From: Colius striatus
Taxonomy: Eukaryota; Chordata; Aves; Coliiformes; Coliidae
Assembly (NCBI RefSeq): GCF_028858725.1
Contig: NC_084760.1
Location: forward strand, 67,027,867 to 67,091,866
Length of the DNA: 64,000 bases
Direction of reading: 5' to 3'
Part shown: positions 34,401 through 47,200 of the stretch, one piece after another
Layout of the letters: every line of letters starts with the position of its first letter
How positions within the stretch are numbered: the first letter of the stretch is position 1
Notes under the pieces: generated by a model
Seen by the model: the letters and a program-made list of their open reading frames with translations, nothing else
Told to the model about the DNA's origin: nothing
Databases searched by the model: none
Position numbers and translations under genes: made by a program

Positions 34401-37400
34401 ACTAACAACTTTCAGAGCACTTTCAGGGAGTACACATCTAATTACAGAGGTTTGAGAGGACCCTCACCTGGCAGAAGGCCACAGGGAGACCTTTCAAACA
34501 CAGAGATGCAGATGTGTCATGGTTCATGACTGGCACAATATTCATGGACTCAGCCCCCAAATCAATAGCAGAGCTTTGAAATTTTGCAATATCTTTCCCA
34601 AGGTTGTTTGATATCAGTTACTATCCCACCTCAACACAGTAAGCTATCTGAATGCTCAAACCTTTTTTCCTTTTATTTAATTCTGTTACAGTCTTGACTT
34701 TTGCTATACTGTGAGAACAAATTCTGCAGGTTATACAGACCCTGAGAAAGTAGCTCCTTTCTGTTTGTATTCCTCCTTCTTATAAAACAAGAAAAAAAGG
34801 TGAACAATTCTACTTCCTTATTCTTTGGTTTGGGCACACCTTTCATCTTTTGGGCACATCTTCTACCTGCAGCTTCATTTTGGTGAAGTTACACTAGGTG
34901 AAAATGCCTAAATGATCTTTTTATGAAAAGTCATTTAAGAAGCAAGTGCTGCTATGCAAAAGCACTTACTACATATAAAGTTAGGGTACAGCATTTATCT
35001 GGATTTATGGGAGAATAGACTAGTTAACAGTACAGCTAGATCACCTCCTATTTTATACCAGCAATAGTCACTCTAATGGAAGGTATTAATTTCTTTACCA
35101 CAGCAAATACATCTGTCTTCCTGATTTCCACCAAACAGCAATTTTGAGGTTTGCTTCTCTTGCTGACAGCAGTAGTGTCTTTAATGCCAACAGGACTACC
35201 TGCCTAACTGGGCAGCAGCACTGACCTATGGCAGTGAGCAGATAATGTATTGACGTGCAAAGCCACACAGAAGCAGCAAGAAGTGAGAGCAGGGCTTCCC
35301 ATGCTAGTGAACTAGCTAAGTGTATATTCAGGTTCAATAAGTATTCAGGTATGTTCTTTTTAACCTCCTTGGCTCAGACTACACTTTGGTGTTATTCCTG
35401 CTACCTTCCCCTTTGCTTTGGTTCATAAAATCACCAAGGGTGAGACCTCAGCCAGAGCCTGTGCTGCCTTCTCTCTCCCTGCAGCAAGGACTATCCCCGA
35501 GGGATGTACTTCCAAATGTGCCATCCCCAGCAGCCACTCGAGGGATGGAGAGGAAACCCAAGCAATTCCTCCACACAGGCCTGAAAGCCAATATTGAGCT
35601 CTATGGCAGCCTGTAAGGAACCAGGCAACCAAGCAAGCAGAAATACTATGCCAGGAAGGGTCACAAGGCCAGTAGAAATACAGCAGTGAATATAACAGAA
35701 ATATTGGCCACAGTCCTGATGGTTGTGGTCCCTATGTCACCAGTCATCAGCTTCCGCCTGATGCTACCAGAAGGCATATTAAAGGCATGATTTTATAACA
35801 TGCTAAACATGATTTTATACACACAGTCTAATACACAGCACATTGTCTTTAAACAAATGTAGATGCCAGCTAAAGGGCAGGGGAAGGAATGAAGGAAGAG
35901 AAGAATCAACTTCTCCTTTCTCTATCTGTTTTTCAGTGAACGTTAAGCAAGCCTTCCAGCTCAAAGAGCCTCAGGACTTCTGGGTGGACTCAAACACAAA
36001 GGTCTTGGTCCCTATGTTGTCACTCACAGGGACATTCAAGTACAAGACTGATGCCAGCAGGACTTTTTCTGTGGTGGAAGTCCCCATCAGCAAGACAGTG
36101 GTGCTGGTGCTGCTGCAACCCATCAACGGCAGTGAGCTGGAGCAGGTGGAGTTGGAGGTGCTGCTGCAGTCCTCTGCTTGGCTTCAGCAGCTGTCCCCAA
36201 GGTAGGGTTCAGGGTGTGAGGACCGAGGCAGGCTGCACATCCTGCCATATCCTGCCAGGGAGGGTTTCATCTTGAGCACAAACACCTGCAAACCCAGTGG
36301 GACTAATTCCCAGGGAGCTCAACTTCAGTGGGATCAGCTTTTTATCTGGGAGTATTCCAAGGAAATGAGCAACTCTTTCCACAGCTGACAACACAGGATG
36401 ATGATCTAGGGTTTAGTAACATACCTGGGGCAGAGTAAGGAGAATTTCCCCTGTGGAAGCAGTAATATCATGACCATCGACCTTTGGTAGCTGTCTGTCC
36501 CCACACACCAGGCACTTGTTGCAGCTATTTCCACATCCCCATTCCCCAGGACTGCCCAAACACTGTGCTTACACAGCAGACAGCACATACTCACTTGTCT
36601 CTCCCTCTCTTTTCTACAGAGAGATTAAATTAACGCTGCCAGAGTTAACAATAGAAGGCAACTCCAATCTACAGGAGCTCCTTGCAGATATGAAACTGCC
36701 TGCACTGCTAGGGAAGGGGGCAGATCTCAGTAAAATAAGCGACGCCAATCTAACAGTTGGAAAGGTACAGTACACATCACTACCATTTAAAAAATACACC
36801 TCTTGCTCAGTTTCAGCCTCTGTAACTGTATAAACTTACCGAAAACAAACCATACAGGGCCAACACGGGACACGTGCCCAGTAACAGACTTCAAGATGAC
36901 CAAAAGATTAGTATTCCTTAGATTGATATCTCAGCAGCAACAGGTTTTTCTTGAACTATTCTGATTTCTCATTGCGGCAAACACAGCACACAACACATTA
37001 AGTTTGAGATCTGAGGGTGCTAGGCTCTGTACAGACAAATTAGACTGCATTTGTTACCATCTCCACTTCAAACACCTCCCAGCACGTCAGCTGGAGTGTG
37101 CAGCAGAGGCTGCAGCTACTGAGCTGTTGAAGATAACCCTCTACTTAGAAATTGCAGAGACCTCACCAAAGGTCTGACTCCAACATTCAAGTCCGAAGGG
37201 GAAGACAGAGAGCTTGAAGGAGAGAGCTGTTTTTCATAAAAAGAGGGCAAATTGTGTTCCAGAAGTATAGTTTGAGTGCCTTTACTTTTATTTATTGTAT
37301 TTTTAGAAGGTGCCCTACCCTACCTTGGAAGTTCTGTCAGGGACTTTAAGGATACCAGGATTTCATAGGAGCTCAAGTGTACAAGCAGTTGTAGAGTTTT

Positions 37401-38387
37401 TCTGTGTGTTATGGAAAGAACACTCCAATGTCTTTTTTCAGCATCCATGGAGTTTATCCTGTGCTGCTTACAGCTGATCCAAAGTTATTGATTACTTCAT
37501 ATGGATGAGTTGAGATGTGGCTGGAGAGCTATCCAGCAGAAAAGGACCTGGAGGTGTTAATTGGTGTTAACTGACAAACACTGAACATTAGCCAGCAGTG
37601 TGCCCAAGTGGCCAAGAAGGCCCATGGCATCCTGGCGTGTATCAGAAATAGTGTGGCCAGCAGGACCAGGGCAGTTGACTGTCCCCTTGTACTCAGCACT
37701 GATGAGGCCACACCTTGAATACTGTGTTCAGTTCTGGGTCCCTCACTACAAGGACACTGAGGTGCTGGAGTGTGTCCAGAGACAGGCTGGTGAAGGGTCT
37801 GGAGCACAAGTCCAGTGGGGAATGGCTGAGGGAGTTGGGAGTGTTTAGCCTGAAGGATGCTGAAGGGAGACACGATCACTTTCTGTAACTACCTGACAGG
37901 TCGGTCTCTTCTCCCTGGTAGTGAAAGATAGGACATAAGGAAATAGCCTCAGGTTGTGCCATGAGAGGTTTAGATTGGAGATTAGGAAGAACTTTTTTTG
38001 TTAAACATAGACACAGGTTGCCCAGGGAGGTGGTGGAGTCACTCTCCTTGGAGATACTTAGAAGACACATTGATGAAGTGGACATGGTTTAGTGGTGGGT
38101 TGGGCAGTGTTATGATAGTGGTTGGACTTACTCCTCTGTCTCTTTGCTATCATGCTCTGATGACTCCAGAGTTACTCTGATGTTTTGCCTTACAGGTAAT
38201 AAATAAAGCCCTTTTCAAACTGAGCAGTGATGGAACAGATCAGCCTGAAGACAGTGCAGCACAGAAGGAAGATGTGGTGTTCCTGGATGTAACACTGAAC
38301 AAGCCATTCCTGTTTGCTGTTTCTGAAGAGAAGTCAAGGGCAATGCTTTTCCTTGGCAGAGTAACAAACCCTCTGCACAGGGCTTAA
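31414..38387 (+). CDS. AGT: Angiotensinogen (AGT), complete coding sequence
   Basis: Angiotensinogen is the secreted, non-inhibitory serpin (SERPINA8) that renin cleaves to release angiotensin I. Coding exons 31441-32233, 35937-36201, 36620-36764 and 38196-38387 join in phase to 464 residues plus stop (human about 476-485). The ATG at 31441 is preceded by a 27-base leader after a CTTGCAG acceptor. A signal peptide of about 19 residues precedes [10 protein letters not shown], which is angiotensin I with Val5 and Asn9. The next residues are FSFNKSTC, where renin should cut after Leu. Cys37 and Cys155 (mature 18 and 136; [12 protein letters not shown]) match the redox-sensitive disulfide pair of human AGT. 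N-glycosylation sequons occur at NKS, NQT, NGS and NLT. The serpin body ends with [24 protein letters not shown]. The loop before it ([17 protein letters not shown]) lacks an inhibitory hinge. It is convergent with COG2. Confidence 0.97.
31441..32233 (+). CDS. AGT: AGT coding exon 2: signal peptide, angiotensin, N-terminal serpin
   Basis: These 264 codons plus one base carry the signal peptide, the angiotensin I decapeptide (residues 20-29), the first disulfide pair and the N-terminal half of the serpin ([20 protein letters not shown]). The exon ends LFAVDVRLT plus G at a GTATGAG donor. Reading through the donor gives an artificial tail that stops at 32352. Confidence 0.97.
32234..35936. other. 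AGT intron 2
   Basis: This 3.7-kb intron shows no CR1, exon or other recognised element. Confidence 0.8.
35937..36201 (+). CDS. AGT: AGT coding exon 3
   Basis: This 265-bp exon completes Val and reads [20 protein letters not shown], then [15 protein letters not shown] and [17 protein letters not shown]. The end is QLSPR, with the last codon split. The acceptor is TTTTTCAG and the donor GTAGGG. It matches human AGT exon 3 (EFWVDNSTSVSVPML, SPR). Confidence 0.96.
36202..36619. other. AGT intron 3
   Basis: This 418-bp intron has no recognisable element. Confidence 0.85.
36620..36764 (+). CDS. AGT: AGT coding exon 4
   Basis: This 145-bp exon completes Arg and reads [20 protein letters not shown], then [19 protein letters not shown] and NLTVGK. 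The length equals that of human exon 4. The acceptor is TTTCTACAG and the donor GTACAG, with phase 0 at its end. Confidence 0.95.
36765..38195. other. AGT intron 4
   Basis: This 1.43-kb intron has its 3' half occupied by a sense-oriented CR1 at 37515-38136. This leaves only about 60 bp of non-CR1 sequence before the exon 5 acceptor. Confidence 0.85.
37515..38136 (+). mobile_element. CR1 LINE fragment in AGT intron 4
   Basis: This CR1 of about 620 bp starts at the AGCAGAAAAGGACCTGGAGG block and contains a decayed ORF2 C-terminus ([17 protein letters not shown]). It ends near TGGTTGGACTTA without the usual terminal octamers, so its extreme 3' end is lost. There are internal gaps, for example after 'CTGACAGG'. 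Confidence 0.87.
38196..38387 (+). CDS. AGT: AGT coding exon 5 with stop
   Basis: This 192-bp exon reads [20 protein letters not shown], then the C-terminal serpin strands [20 protein letters not shown] and [17 protein letters not shown], and stops at TAA 38385-38387. The acceptor is TTGCCTTACAG. The loop region is polar and acidic rather than small and Ala-rich, as expected for a non-inhibitory serpin. Confidence 0.96.
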   Translation, partial: VINKALFKLSSDGTDQPEDSAAQKEDVVFLDVTLNKPFLFAVSEEKSRAMLFLGRVTNPLHRA

Positions 38388-39096
38388 ATGCAAGCACAAG
38401 GGAGAGGGAGGGAGAGGAACGATGCACATTTCCCATCATCTTTATCTAAACCATCAGCTCTTTTAATGATCTTGCGTGCTCTACTTAGCATTGAGATGAA
38501 GCAGGGAGTGTCTGAAATATAGCTTTTTGAAAGCTACAACATTGCAAGATTTCATCCTTGTTCGTATCTTTCATGCGAGGTGACTCATTCCCATGTTGTT
38601 TCCCTTCTGCCTCCAGCTCCCTTTTTTGATGCAGCTGGGATAGAACAGTAGCCAGCAGGGCATTGACTTAAAAACCATAACATTGTTTTATAAGCACAAG
38701 CAGCATTTACTATTGAAAATGATAGAAAAGAACCTCTTCATTCTTTAAGAGGTCACTTTTTAGTTTTCAGTTTGGTCAGTTTTGCAAGAGAGACCCCTTT
38801 TATATTACAGTGGAAGTTTTACAGCTACTCACAGACATTTCTAGCTTCATCAGCAGTATTTCCCTTTAAAATGCTGCCAACAGCACAGGCAGGCTTTGCT
38901 TGTCCCACTGAGACAGGATTTTTTGCCTTGGAAGCAAAACTACATTGAGAGGAACTTTCTTCATTCTGCAGCCCAGATGGATACAGTCATTTCTTAACTC
39001 TATGGAAAAGCTAAAAATTGGGTTTGGTAGCATTAATGAACTGTGATGGACAAATTCTCATAGACTGACAAAATTACCTCCAATTTTAAAAAAAGA

Positions 39097-39102
39097 AATA
39101 AA
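39097..39102 (+). terminator. Candidate AGT polyadenylation signal
   Basis: This is the first AATAAA after the AGT stop, 710 bp downstream. It lies in an A-rich context and the downstream U/GU-rich element is weak, so another site is possible (for example the AATAAA at 39853). Confidence 0.3.
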
Positions 39103-42100
39103 AGAAAACTCCCAAAACAGGCCTACAGCTCCATTCCTTGGATTACTTTCTAACCTGACAAACATTTATTACAGTCTTATAGGAAAAAGAACATTACTGG
39201 TTAGAGCCCAGATCTGTAAACTTTAACATATCCAGACCACGTGTTCTTAAAAAACAGTATTAATGTTAATAGTCTCTCCTAGTATGAACAGTGGATGTGC
39301 AGCTTCACATGATTAAAAAGGTTTCAGTGGCCCAATCCAACACTTAAAGAGTCATTAAGGTTCAAAACATTAAACCGGAAAAACACACTATTAGATGACT
39401 CTTGAATTGGGATGTGCTAAGTTGGGAGTGAAATCTTGGTACCAAGGAAAGCCTCTCAGTGAACAAGGATTTCCACCTCTCAACTCTAGCTAAGTCTTTA
39501 GCACTATAGGAAATAATTGCAAACTTCTTTGGTATATGACGCTGGATGTATCCTACAGATCACGGTAACTCATCGCTGTCCACAGTGGCTCAAATGTCTA
39601 CCTAACCCAAACCCACTAATGCCAGTGGCTTGCTCTCAGTGATGTAGGTATGTGACAGATCCTTCTAGCTTAACAGAAGAGATGAATCAGTAACACAACT
39701 TTTGAGAACACCAGGAGTTCAAGTGCTATGACAGCATCCACGTATTTATCCAATTACAGTGTATGTATTTGAGATGCTCTAACACCTAAATACTGTACTT
39801 GTATGATACAGAGAAGCAATTAGCTCTAACTATGCAGAGATGGAAAGATGCAAATAAAACCATTTCCAAGTTACTTTGCCACAGTTCAGTTGGGTTTTTG
39901 TTTTGTGCCTGAAATTTGTTCCAAGTCAGATTTACGGTTTTTAGGATGGAAAGTTGCAAATTCTCATGCAATACAGCCAATGACATAGCTGCAGGCATGA
40001 AAGATGCAGCTTCCACGTGTTCACATTAATTTAATTTCATAATCCCATTTACTCATTAAAGTTAGAAAGCAGCATGAGCCACAAATGAAATTTCAGACCA
40101 CAAAATGTTCCATTTCTGTGAAGAAGATGGAGGGTAACAAAAGGCAGCCCGGGGCCACACTGCCAGTAAACTTGGGGACAAAATGCCATTACTCACAGGC
40201 TGGGGGGCTGAATGCTGCTGGAGGACTCCATACCCTGTTCAGTGCTTACAAACAAAACCCACCTCCCAGAATATCAAACACTTTTCAAAAAGGCAACTTG
40301 TCGCTGACATCATGGAGAAGAAAAGGAAGGAAGAAATGGCAGAGACTGGGAACTGAAAGTACACTGGCCAGAGCAAGGACTGGAAAGAGAGAGATGCTGG
40401 AGCAAATACTGTATTACCAAAAAGATAAGCTATCTGTACATGTGCCCATTCTCCTAGATACTGAAATAGTTAAAAAACCCGACCAACCACAAACCCTCCC
40501 ACTCACCCAAACACACATAAACAACAAAAAAACCCCAACTAAATCTCTGCTTCCCCAACAATGGGGCTTGTTTCTGACATCAATTTTAGGTTTAAACTTT
40601 TGATGGCATTTTATACTCTCTACTGTCCTCCAGCTGACCCCTCCAGTTCCACCAAATTCCTTTGTCAGGCATAAAGTGATGCACACTCCAGGCATCCTAA
40701 GCATCAGTCACACACTGACCTCTCAGCTGCAGTCTCCAGCTCAACAGTCTACTGAAGGAAGCATCTAAAACCATGCTCTAATAGATGTGAGATCTGGAGT
40801 AAGACAAAGGACAAGCTTTTAAAGTTTCATCAAAACCACACAGTTCATCCCTGAGAATCAGATGACAGTTACGCTGAAGGCAGTTTCCTTCCTCAACTCT
40901 CCAGTTCAAGCACAAAAATACAACCGCTGATGGAAAAAGATGAGGAAATATTCCTCAATATTGAGTGGTCTAGCCACATATACGTATTGCTTACTGTTTT
41001 TAGGTGACGAGGTTAAAATGGTCTGAGCCATTGATGGTACAACTCACAAACTTCAGAATCCAATTACCATTTTAGAGGAAAATGTGTCACCACTCTTTCC
41101 TTCCTCAATGCTATCAAACAAAATCACTTCCAGCTAAATTCCTTCCAGACTTAGAAAGGCACAGCAAGTTTTCTAGAAGTCCTGGAAGAAGAAAAAGGCA
41201 CAAAACCTGCATTACTGTCATGAAGTGCACTCAAAAATTAATATCTGAGTAGAAGAAGGTTAAAAGCAGAAGACATCTCTCAGAGCACAGTTACTTACAC
41301 GGTAGATCCTTTCCTCCTGACTGATCCACAGTATTTGAAAATGCTAGAATTCGTTTTACCCAAGACAAAGACAATTCACATCTCTTCTTTCTTTCAACAG
41401 GGCTATCACTCAAATTTCAACTGATGTCATCCTCCACTGAATGAAAATGAAATGCTATCCAAGTGAACAAAATTAACAGATGGGGAGCTGACATAAAACC
41501 AGTGATGCAGATGTTTTACAGCAACCATAGAACCATGCAATAATTTTGATTTTCTATACAGTGGGATTTCCTGCCCTGAAATGAGAGCTGGTATTCAATG
41601 GAAAGGGAACTCAGCCTCTATGCTCAGCAAGCTGACGATGACAAATAGAAAGTGTTACTACTGCAAGAAGATGTGGGATATCACATGCAACAAAAGGGAA
41701 AGGAACCTTTCCATGACTTTCTGGATTGGTACACAGATCACATCCTTTTCCCCGATTTTGGAGGATACAAACAAAACTGTTCTATCTTCAATCGCGAACA
41801 TGCACAGATCTCAGAATCTGCTGCTTTTGTGATAGCTGTTGCAGACATTTAAATTTATACACACTTCCAAAATAACAAGGTGCACAATGCATTTACATTC
41901 ATTTACTACAGTCTCAGACTACAACTTACACATTCATCACAAAAAAACATCATTGAAAACAACAATTAGTTGCCAGTGGTAGCAAAATGTCTACATTCCT
42001 GCCTCTTATTAAGAGCAAACAAAGAGGTGCAGGGAGACCAAATTTTTAGGTTCATCAATTAGAAGCCTGGAAAAAAAAATAGTACAGACAAGAAGCTTCT

Positions 42101-42121
42101 TGTTCATGAGCAATAAGAGTA

Positions 42122-42420
42122 AAATCATTGAATCATTTTGGTTGGAAAAGACATTTAGGATCATCAAGCTCTACCACTAACCTAACACTGCCAAGCCCAC
42201 CACTAAACCATGTCCCACAGCACCTCAACTATGCCTCTTAAATATCTCTAGGGATGGCGACTCCACCTCCCTGGGCAGCCTGTGCCAGAGCTTAATAACC
42301 ATCCCAGTGAAAAAGCTCCTTCTGATGTGCAATCTAAACCTCCCCCAGAGCAACCTAAGGCTGTTTCCTCTTGTTCTGTCATTGATTACTGGAGAGATTG
42401 ACCCCCACAGCACCACAATT
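42122..42420 (-). mobile_element. CR1 LINE fragment
   Basis: A reversed CR1 starts with AAATCATTGAATCATTTTGG and continues with the reversed 3' UTR and a 60-codon ORF2 remnant (INDRTRGNSLRLLWGRFRLH). It belongs to the same subfamily as 1-280. Confidence 0.87.
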
Positions 42421-43780
42421 CCCTTTTGTGCACCTAAGCCCTTGTCTGGTTTAGGATCTCCACATCACTGAACAGGACAAACAGATCTGACATCTGGCAA
42501 GTTGCTTTGCTTTGCTGTTTCTTTCTTCAGCAATAAATTTGGATGCTCTCCAAATTGTGTATGTTGCCATGAATATAGAGATGCTAAGGAAATTAGAAGA
42601 GCCAAATCCTGCTCTCCGTTACTCTGTCTGAATCCAAGAACCACCAATTTTACTGTAAGCAGCAGTTCTTTCCCCACTGCCCCCCCTCCATAAAATCAGT
42701 TTTAGAAAAGTCATAATAATCACCTTCCCCAATCGCTTCAAAAGCACCACGATCACATAGTTGTGTCTTCTCAACTAAAACATAGTCAATTTTCCAACTG
42801 TGACGAATAAAAGCCTTAATGCTGTGAAACGTTTGCTCACTGCAACTTCAACGCTACGTACCAGTCATGTGCTACCAACTCTGTATCTCTTAAATACTTG
42901 GAAGATTTGCATCATCTTTGGCTCTTCAACTAAGATCAAACCTCTCTAAATACTCTAGGAATAAACGGATTCTTTTAATTAATAATCATGAATGAGAATT
43001 CCACTGTGTAATTTTCATAACATTAAGGAAAAAAAAAAAAGACTCTAAACCCACAAAATCTTCCTTCTCCTATGCAGAATTTTCAAATTCTCTCATTTGA
43101 AAGCCTCAAATTAACCTCCCACCATCCCTTGTGTGTGTTACCTGTCCCTTGAACATAAAAGAGCCAATAGGCACATCACTCTAGGTTCAAGGGAGTTCTC
43201 TGTTAATCTTTCTACCATTTAAAACTCTAATAGCACTTTCAAATTTCCTACTATATAGAGATGCAGCTTGAACTGAAGTAACCAAGTTTGGAGTTACAAG
43301 AATTCTACACATATTCAGGCAAAATTTTCCCCTCAATTCTAATACACAAAATAATACAAATCAGTAATATGCCAATTTGGAATAAATTCTAGCTTAGTGA
43401 ATTAGATTTTGGTTCAAAGAAAAATAGATAGCCTGAATGTAACAGCCAATATATGAGATACTGATATTAGAAGCTATTTTTTAAATGTCAAGTACTTTTA
43501 AGAGATTTTTTATGCAGCACTTCTCACCAACAAGGTCCGTGAAAAAAAACAAATCCATAAAATGAAAATACTCAATACCCAAAAAAGAGCTAACCATATC
43601 CCATGGTGAGGCAAAGCAGGTAAGTGCAGTAGCAGTAACAAGAAATAAGAGATTCCTCTTCCTGTGAGCACTTTCTTATTCCAGAAGAGCTGGAATCAGA
43701 TCCCTTTGAAAGTTTTTGACAGACGTCAATGAATACATTTGATTGAAAAACATACAGGACATCAAAAGTTAGGAAGACAA

Positions 43781-43786
43781 TTTATT
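43781..43786 (-). terminator. Candidate COG2 polyadenylation signal
   Basis: TTTATT on the plus strand is AATAAA on the COG2 strand, about 310 bp past the stop and followed by T/GT-rich sequence. It is the nearest canonical signal and predicts a 3' UTR of about 330 bases. Confidence 0.45.
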
Positions 43787-44098
43787 ACATATTATTTTCA
43801 TTGTATTTCTACATTTTACCATGTACAACAAAAATTAAAAAACCATTTTCTTTCACTTTTAGTCTCCAGTAGAAAGTTTAGACCTTTTGATTGCTTTCCA
43901 TATAATGGAAAACTATGGTAAATTCTCAGTCTTTTTGGTGAAACAAGTCTATCCTGACAAAAGATGCGCAGATTTGTTGCTTGAGATACATGAGGAAGCA
44001 CTTCATTGCTACTTATTTGGTAAAATTAGGAAGAGTTAAAGTCTCTTTCTTTCTTTTAGAGACATTGTTTATCTTCAATTACAGGCTTACAAAAATAT

Positions 44099-44200
44099 CT
44101 AGGATTGTTCTGCTGTCGCCTGATTCTTGGCAGTTTGAACCAGCTCTGTAAGTGCTGAAAAGCTTTTTATGCTGCTTGTGTCCAGTCCCATCTTTCGTAT
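44099..44200 (-). CDS. COG2: COG2 last exon (18) with stop
   Basis: This 102-bp exon reads [20 protein letters not shown] and [13 protein letters not shown], then stops at TAG 44101-44099. The acceptor is TTTTTAG. It matches the human C-terminus (IKSFSALAELV, ATAEQ). Confidence 0.96.
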   Translation of the reverse strand: MRKMGLDTSSIKSFSALTELVQTAKNQATAEQS

Positions 44201-47200
44201 CTAAAAAGACAAAGAGGAAACATTCATCTTCTTGAAAACATCAAAAACTCCCTACTTAAAATATTTAGCAAAATGTATGTTTTGTCCTGCTTCAACGTGC
44301 AGCAAAAAACAACTGCATATACTGAACTCTGTAAGAAAAAGTTGTATCCAACTTTGCTTGGTTAAGTCTTCCCAGTTAATGTTTTGCAGGGAAATATTTA
44401 ACCATCTTCTAGGCAACTTGTAACTAAAGCCAGCTGGAAGATTTCCCATGAAACAGTCAAAAAGAGAAACTTGGCTGTAAGTTTGTTTTTAATGCATCGA
44501 TTTCAAATGAATTTTTTTTCAAACCCCAAATGAGGTTTCTGGGCAAAGCTTTAAAGATAAACACGAATACATCCAAGAACAGCCAAAAGCACGAAGATGA
44601 AAGCATTTCAATAGGCTGCAAGAGCCCACGGTGCTAACCTCGAGCTTCTTGGGGGATGAAAACAACTCTACAAATAGAAAGGTTGCTACGAGTCATTTCT
44701 TACCCAGGAAATCTATTTGCTGGGACAATTAGAAAAATATGGCCATGAGAAAACTAGGAGTGCACTGAAAAAGAAAAGTCTGGATCCAAATAAAACCGTA
44801 ACAAAATGATTCTGAAAAGGTGTTCGCTGCTGGAACTCTGTCATGTTCACATGTACTGAAACAGCTCCTAATGATTATTAATAGCTGTTCAAAGCTCAGC
44901 TTAAATTCACATTGCAGTGTGTTAGTGCACATAGTAAGAAAGCAAGCTCAACCCTAGCCAAAAACTCCCAAATAATAGTTCTTGTTATTGTAACATTTTC
45001 ATATTTCCACCCAAATCCTTGTCCTTTGTGATAAGTCTCAGATTATGAGACTTTATCTACCTGTTATAATGCAACAACAGCATCTGCTCACAAACAAGAA
45101 TGGTGACAACTGCTTTGCAACCAATGATATGGCTTTGCACTTGGAAGTTTGTTCATTTCTATTTATAATTTTCAGAAATATATGAGTACAAAACATTATG
45201 TATACACAACTTGATGTAGCTACTGCATCTGTTTCCTGGAATATTTTCTTCTTTTATTTGTTTTGTTACTTAAAGTTTCATATTTAACACTGAAAGGAAT
45301 TTGCAGTTATGCAGCACAATGAATAAGGCTCTTAAAAGCTCTTGGGAACAGATCCTTGACTATACTGTAAGTCAAGGTTGGAAATATCCAGAGAGATGGC
45401 AAACAAAAGCAGGGATATAAAAGATGTTTCCATCAGAGTTAAGGAATGTCCCTGCTCTCTGATCTGTCCAGAGTGTTTGCTCTTTGTGCTACTAAGCAGT
45501 ACTTGAATTCTGACTAGCAAGCAGTACAAGCTTTGCATTTGTGTTTGAAAGGACAGAAAAGCATGTATTGCTCAAGTGGTATCTATGGTCACCCAGGTCT
45601 CCTGGCATCTCCGTTATGCAGGTGTGAAAAAACAAGGCAAAAACCTCCCAAATCAAAACCACATCCACAAAACTTTCAAGACCGAAACACTAAGGCTAGC
45701 TTCCCCTTCCTCCTCTATCTCACTCCCTTTCAAAACCAGTAACAATAGCTAAGAATCTTGTTTCTCAGAACTCACCTGTTCTCCAAAATACTCAACATCT
45801 AGGGCCAGCTGCAGTCGGATTTTGTTGTCATCACTCATGCCCCCGCCGTTTGTACCAACAGGGTTTGAATTTGCAGTTCTTCTGGCTTGCTTCAACCTTT
45901 TTAGGCTCTCTTCCATTTTCTTAACAGAACTTAGCACATCAGATACAGTTTCATAATACCTAAATCACAGAAATAGTTAATAGTTAATGAGAAAGGAAAA
46001 AATAAGACATTTTGAGAGAAAGGCCTATCTCATACACATTAGTACATCAATGGCCCTGAGGAAAATGCTGAACAACACTACAAGGACTGGTTTTCCTTGT
46101 GAGGAATCTACCTATGTTTCCATCATTATCAATCAGTATTTCCAATGTTAGTTCTAGACGTCAATCTGAAGTTTACTATTTAGTGTTGAAGCTTCCTTCT
46201 CATGACAATATTTTGGACCTGCTCAAGATTTTTGAACTGAATAGAGATGAAAGAATGTGATTGCTGCATTTCAAACAGTTTGAGTCAGTCTCTACTTATA
46301 ATCAATAGAGCACTAAGTAGAATTCTTTTCACAAACAGGACAAGAATAACAGCCTGACAGACAGAAAAAATACAGTTTTAGACAAGTTCTGGAAGTGTAC
46401 ATGTATATGAGAGCATGCAAGTGCAGACCAGTCAGAAATGCCTATTTCTAAAATGAAGAAACTAATTTAAACAGGATTCTTGGGAAGCTGGAAGGGAAAG
46501 TCAGGACACAAATGCCAAAATAGAAATCATATAGTTGGAATAAAACACTACTTCCAATATACTGGGATCCACAATAAAGCAAGTAAAGGTAATCAAATCA
46601 ACTAATCACCAAAAATTCAAACAGCTTTATGGAAGGAAATCCCATGCCTACATGGGAAAGGCATAATTAGCATGTAAATTAACTAACACATGCCTAGGAG
46701 AGAGAGTTGTTAAGACCAGCTGAGAGCAACAGTGGGAAACTAGAGAATCCATAAAACGAGTGACCAGATTGAGCTATGATCTACAATTTACACAAGTTTG
46801 TGACTGTCAAAGAGCCTCTCTATAACGAAGATCAAACTACTACTTTAAGAATTAAGGAAGTTGAAAGAATATTTTCAATGATTATTTTTATGGTGGTAGG
46901 CAACAGAAAGCAGGCAAGCTTTTTGAAGGATAATTAGTGGCTAAAGAAGAAAGTGCTTGCCAGTGCCATGGAAACTGTTTCAAGATATCACTCTACGAAA
47001 AGTAAAACAATACAAGCCAACTGTGCTCTCTTTTTTGTATCTTGGTATTTCCTAGATACACTCACTTCTGAAGACTTCCTACTTTTTGAAGTTCTTCTGC
47101 CATTCAAGCAAGTTTAGCCTCCAGTAATTTTAAATCATTTTATACTCTTTTCTGTTTGTCTCAATTGAATGCATGAAGATATTGTCACAGAAGGAAATCT

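Larger units (their letters stand above)
38388..44098. other. Convergent intergenic region AGT-COG2
   Basis: About 5.7 kb lies between the two stop codons. It should hold both 3' UTRs. It also has a CR1 at 42122-42420 and a CA-rich stretch around 40470-40540. The 172-codon frame at 40085-40603 looks like chance. I see no RNA gene. Confidence 0.75.

Noticed and set aside
40085-40603. 172-codon plus-strand frame between AGT and COG2
   Set aside because: Runs through a CA-rich low-complexity stretch; no recognisable domain.
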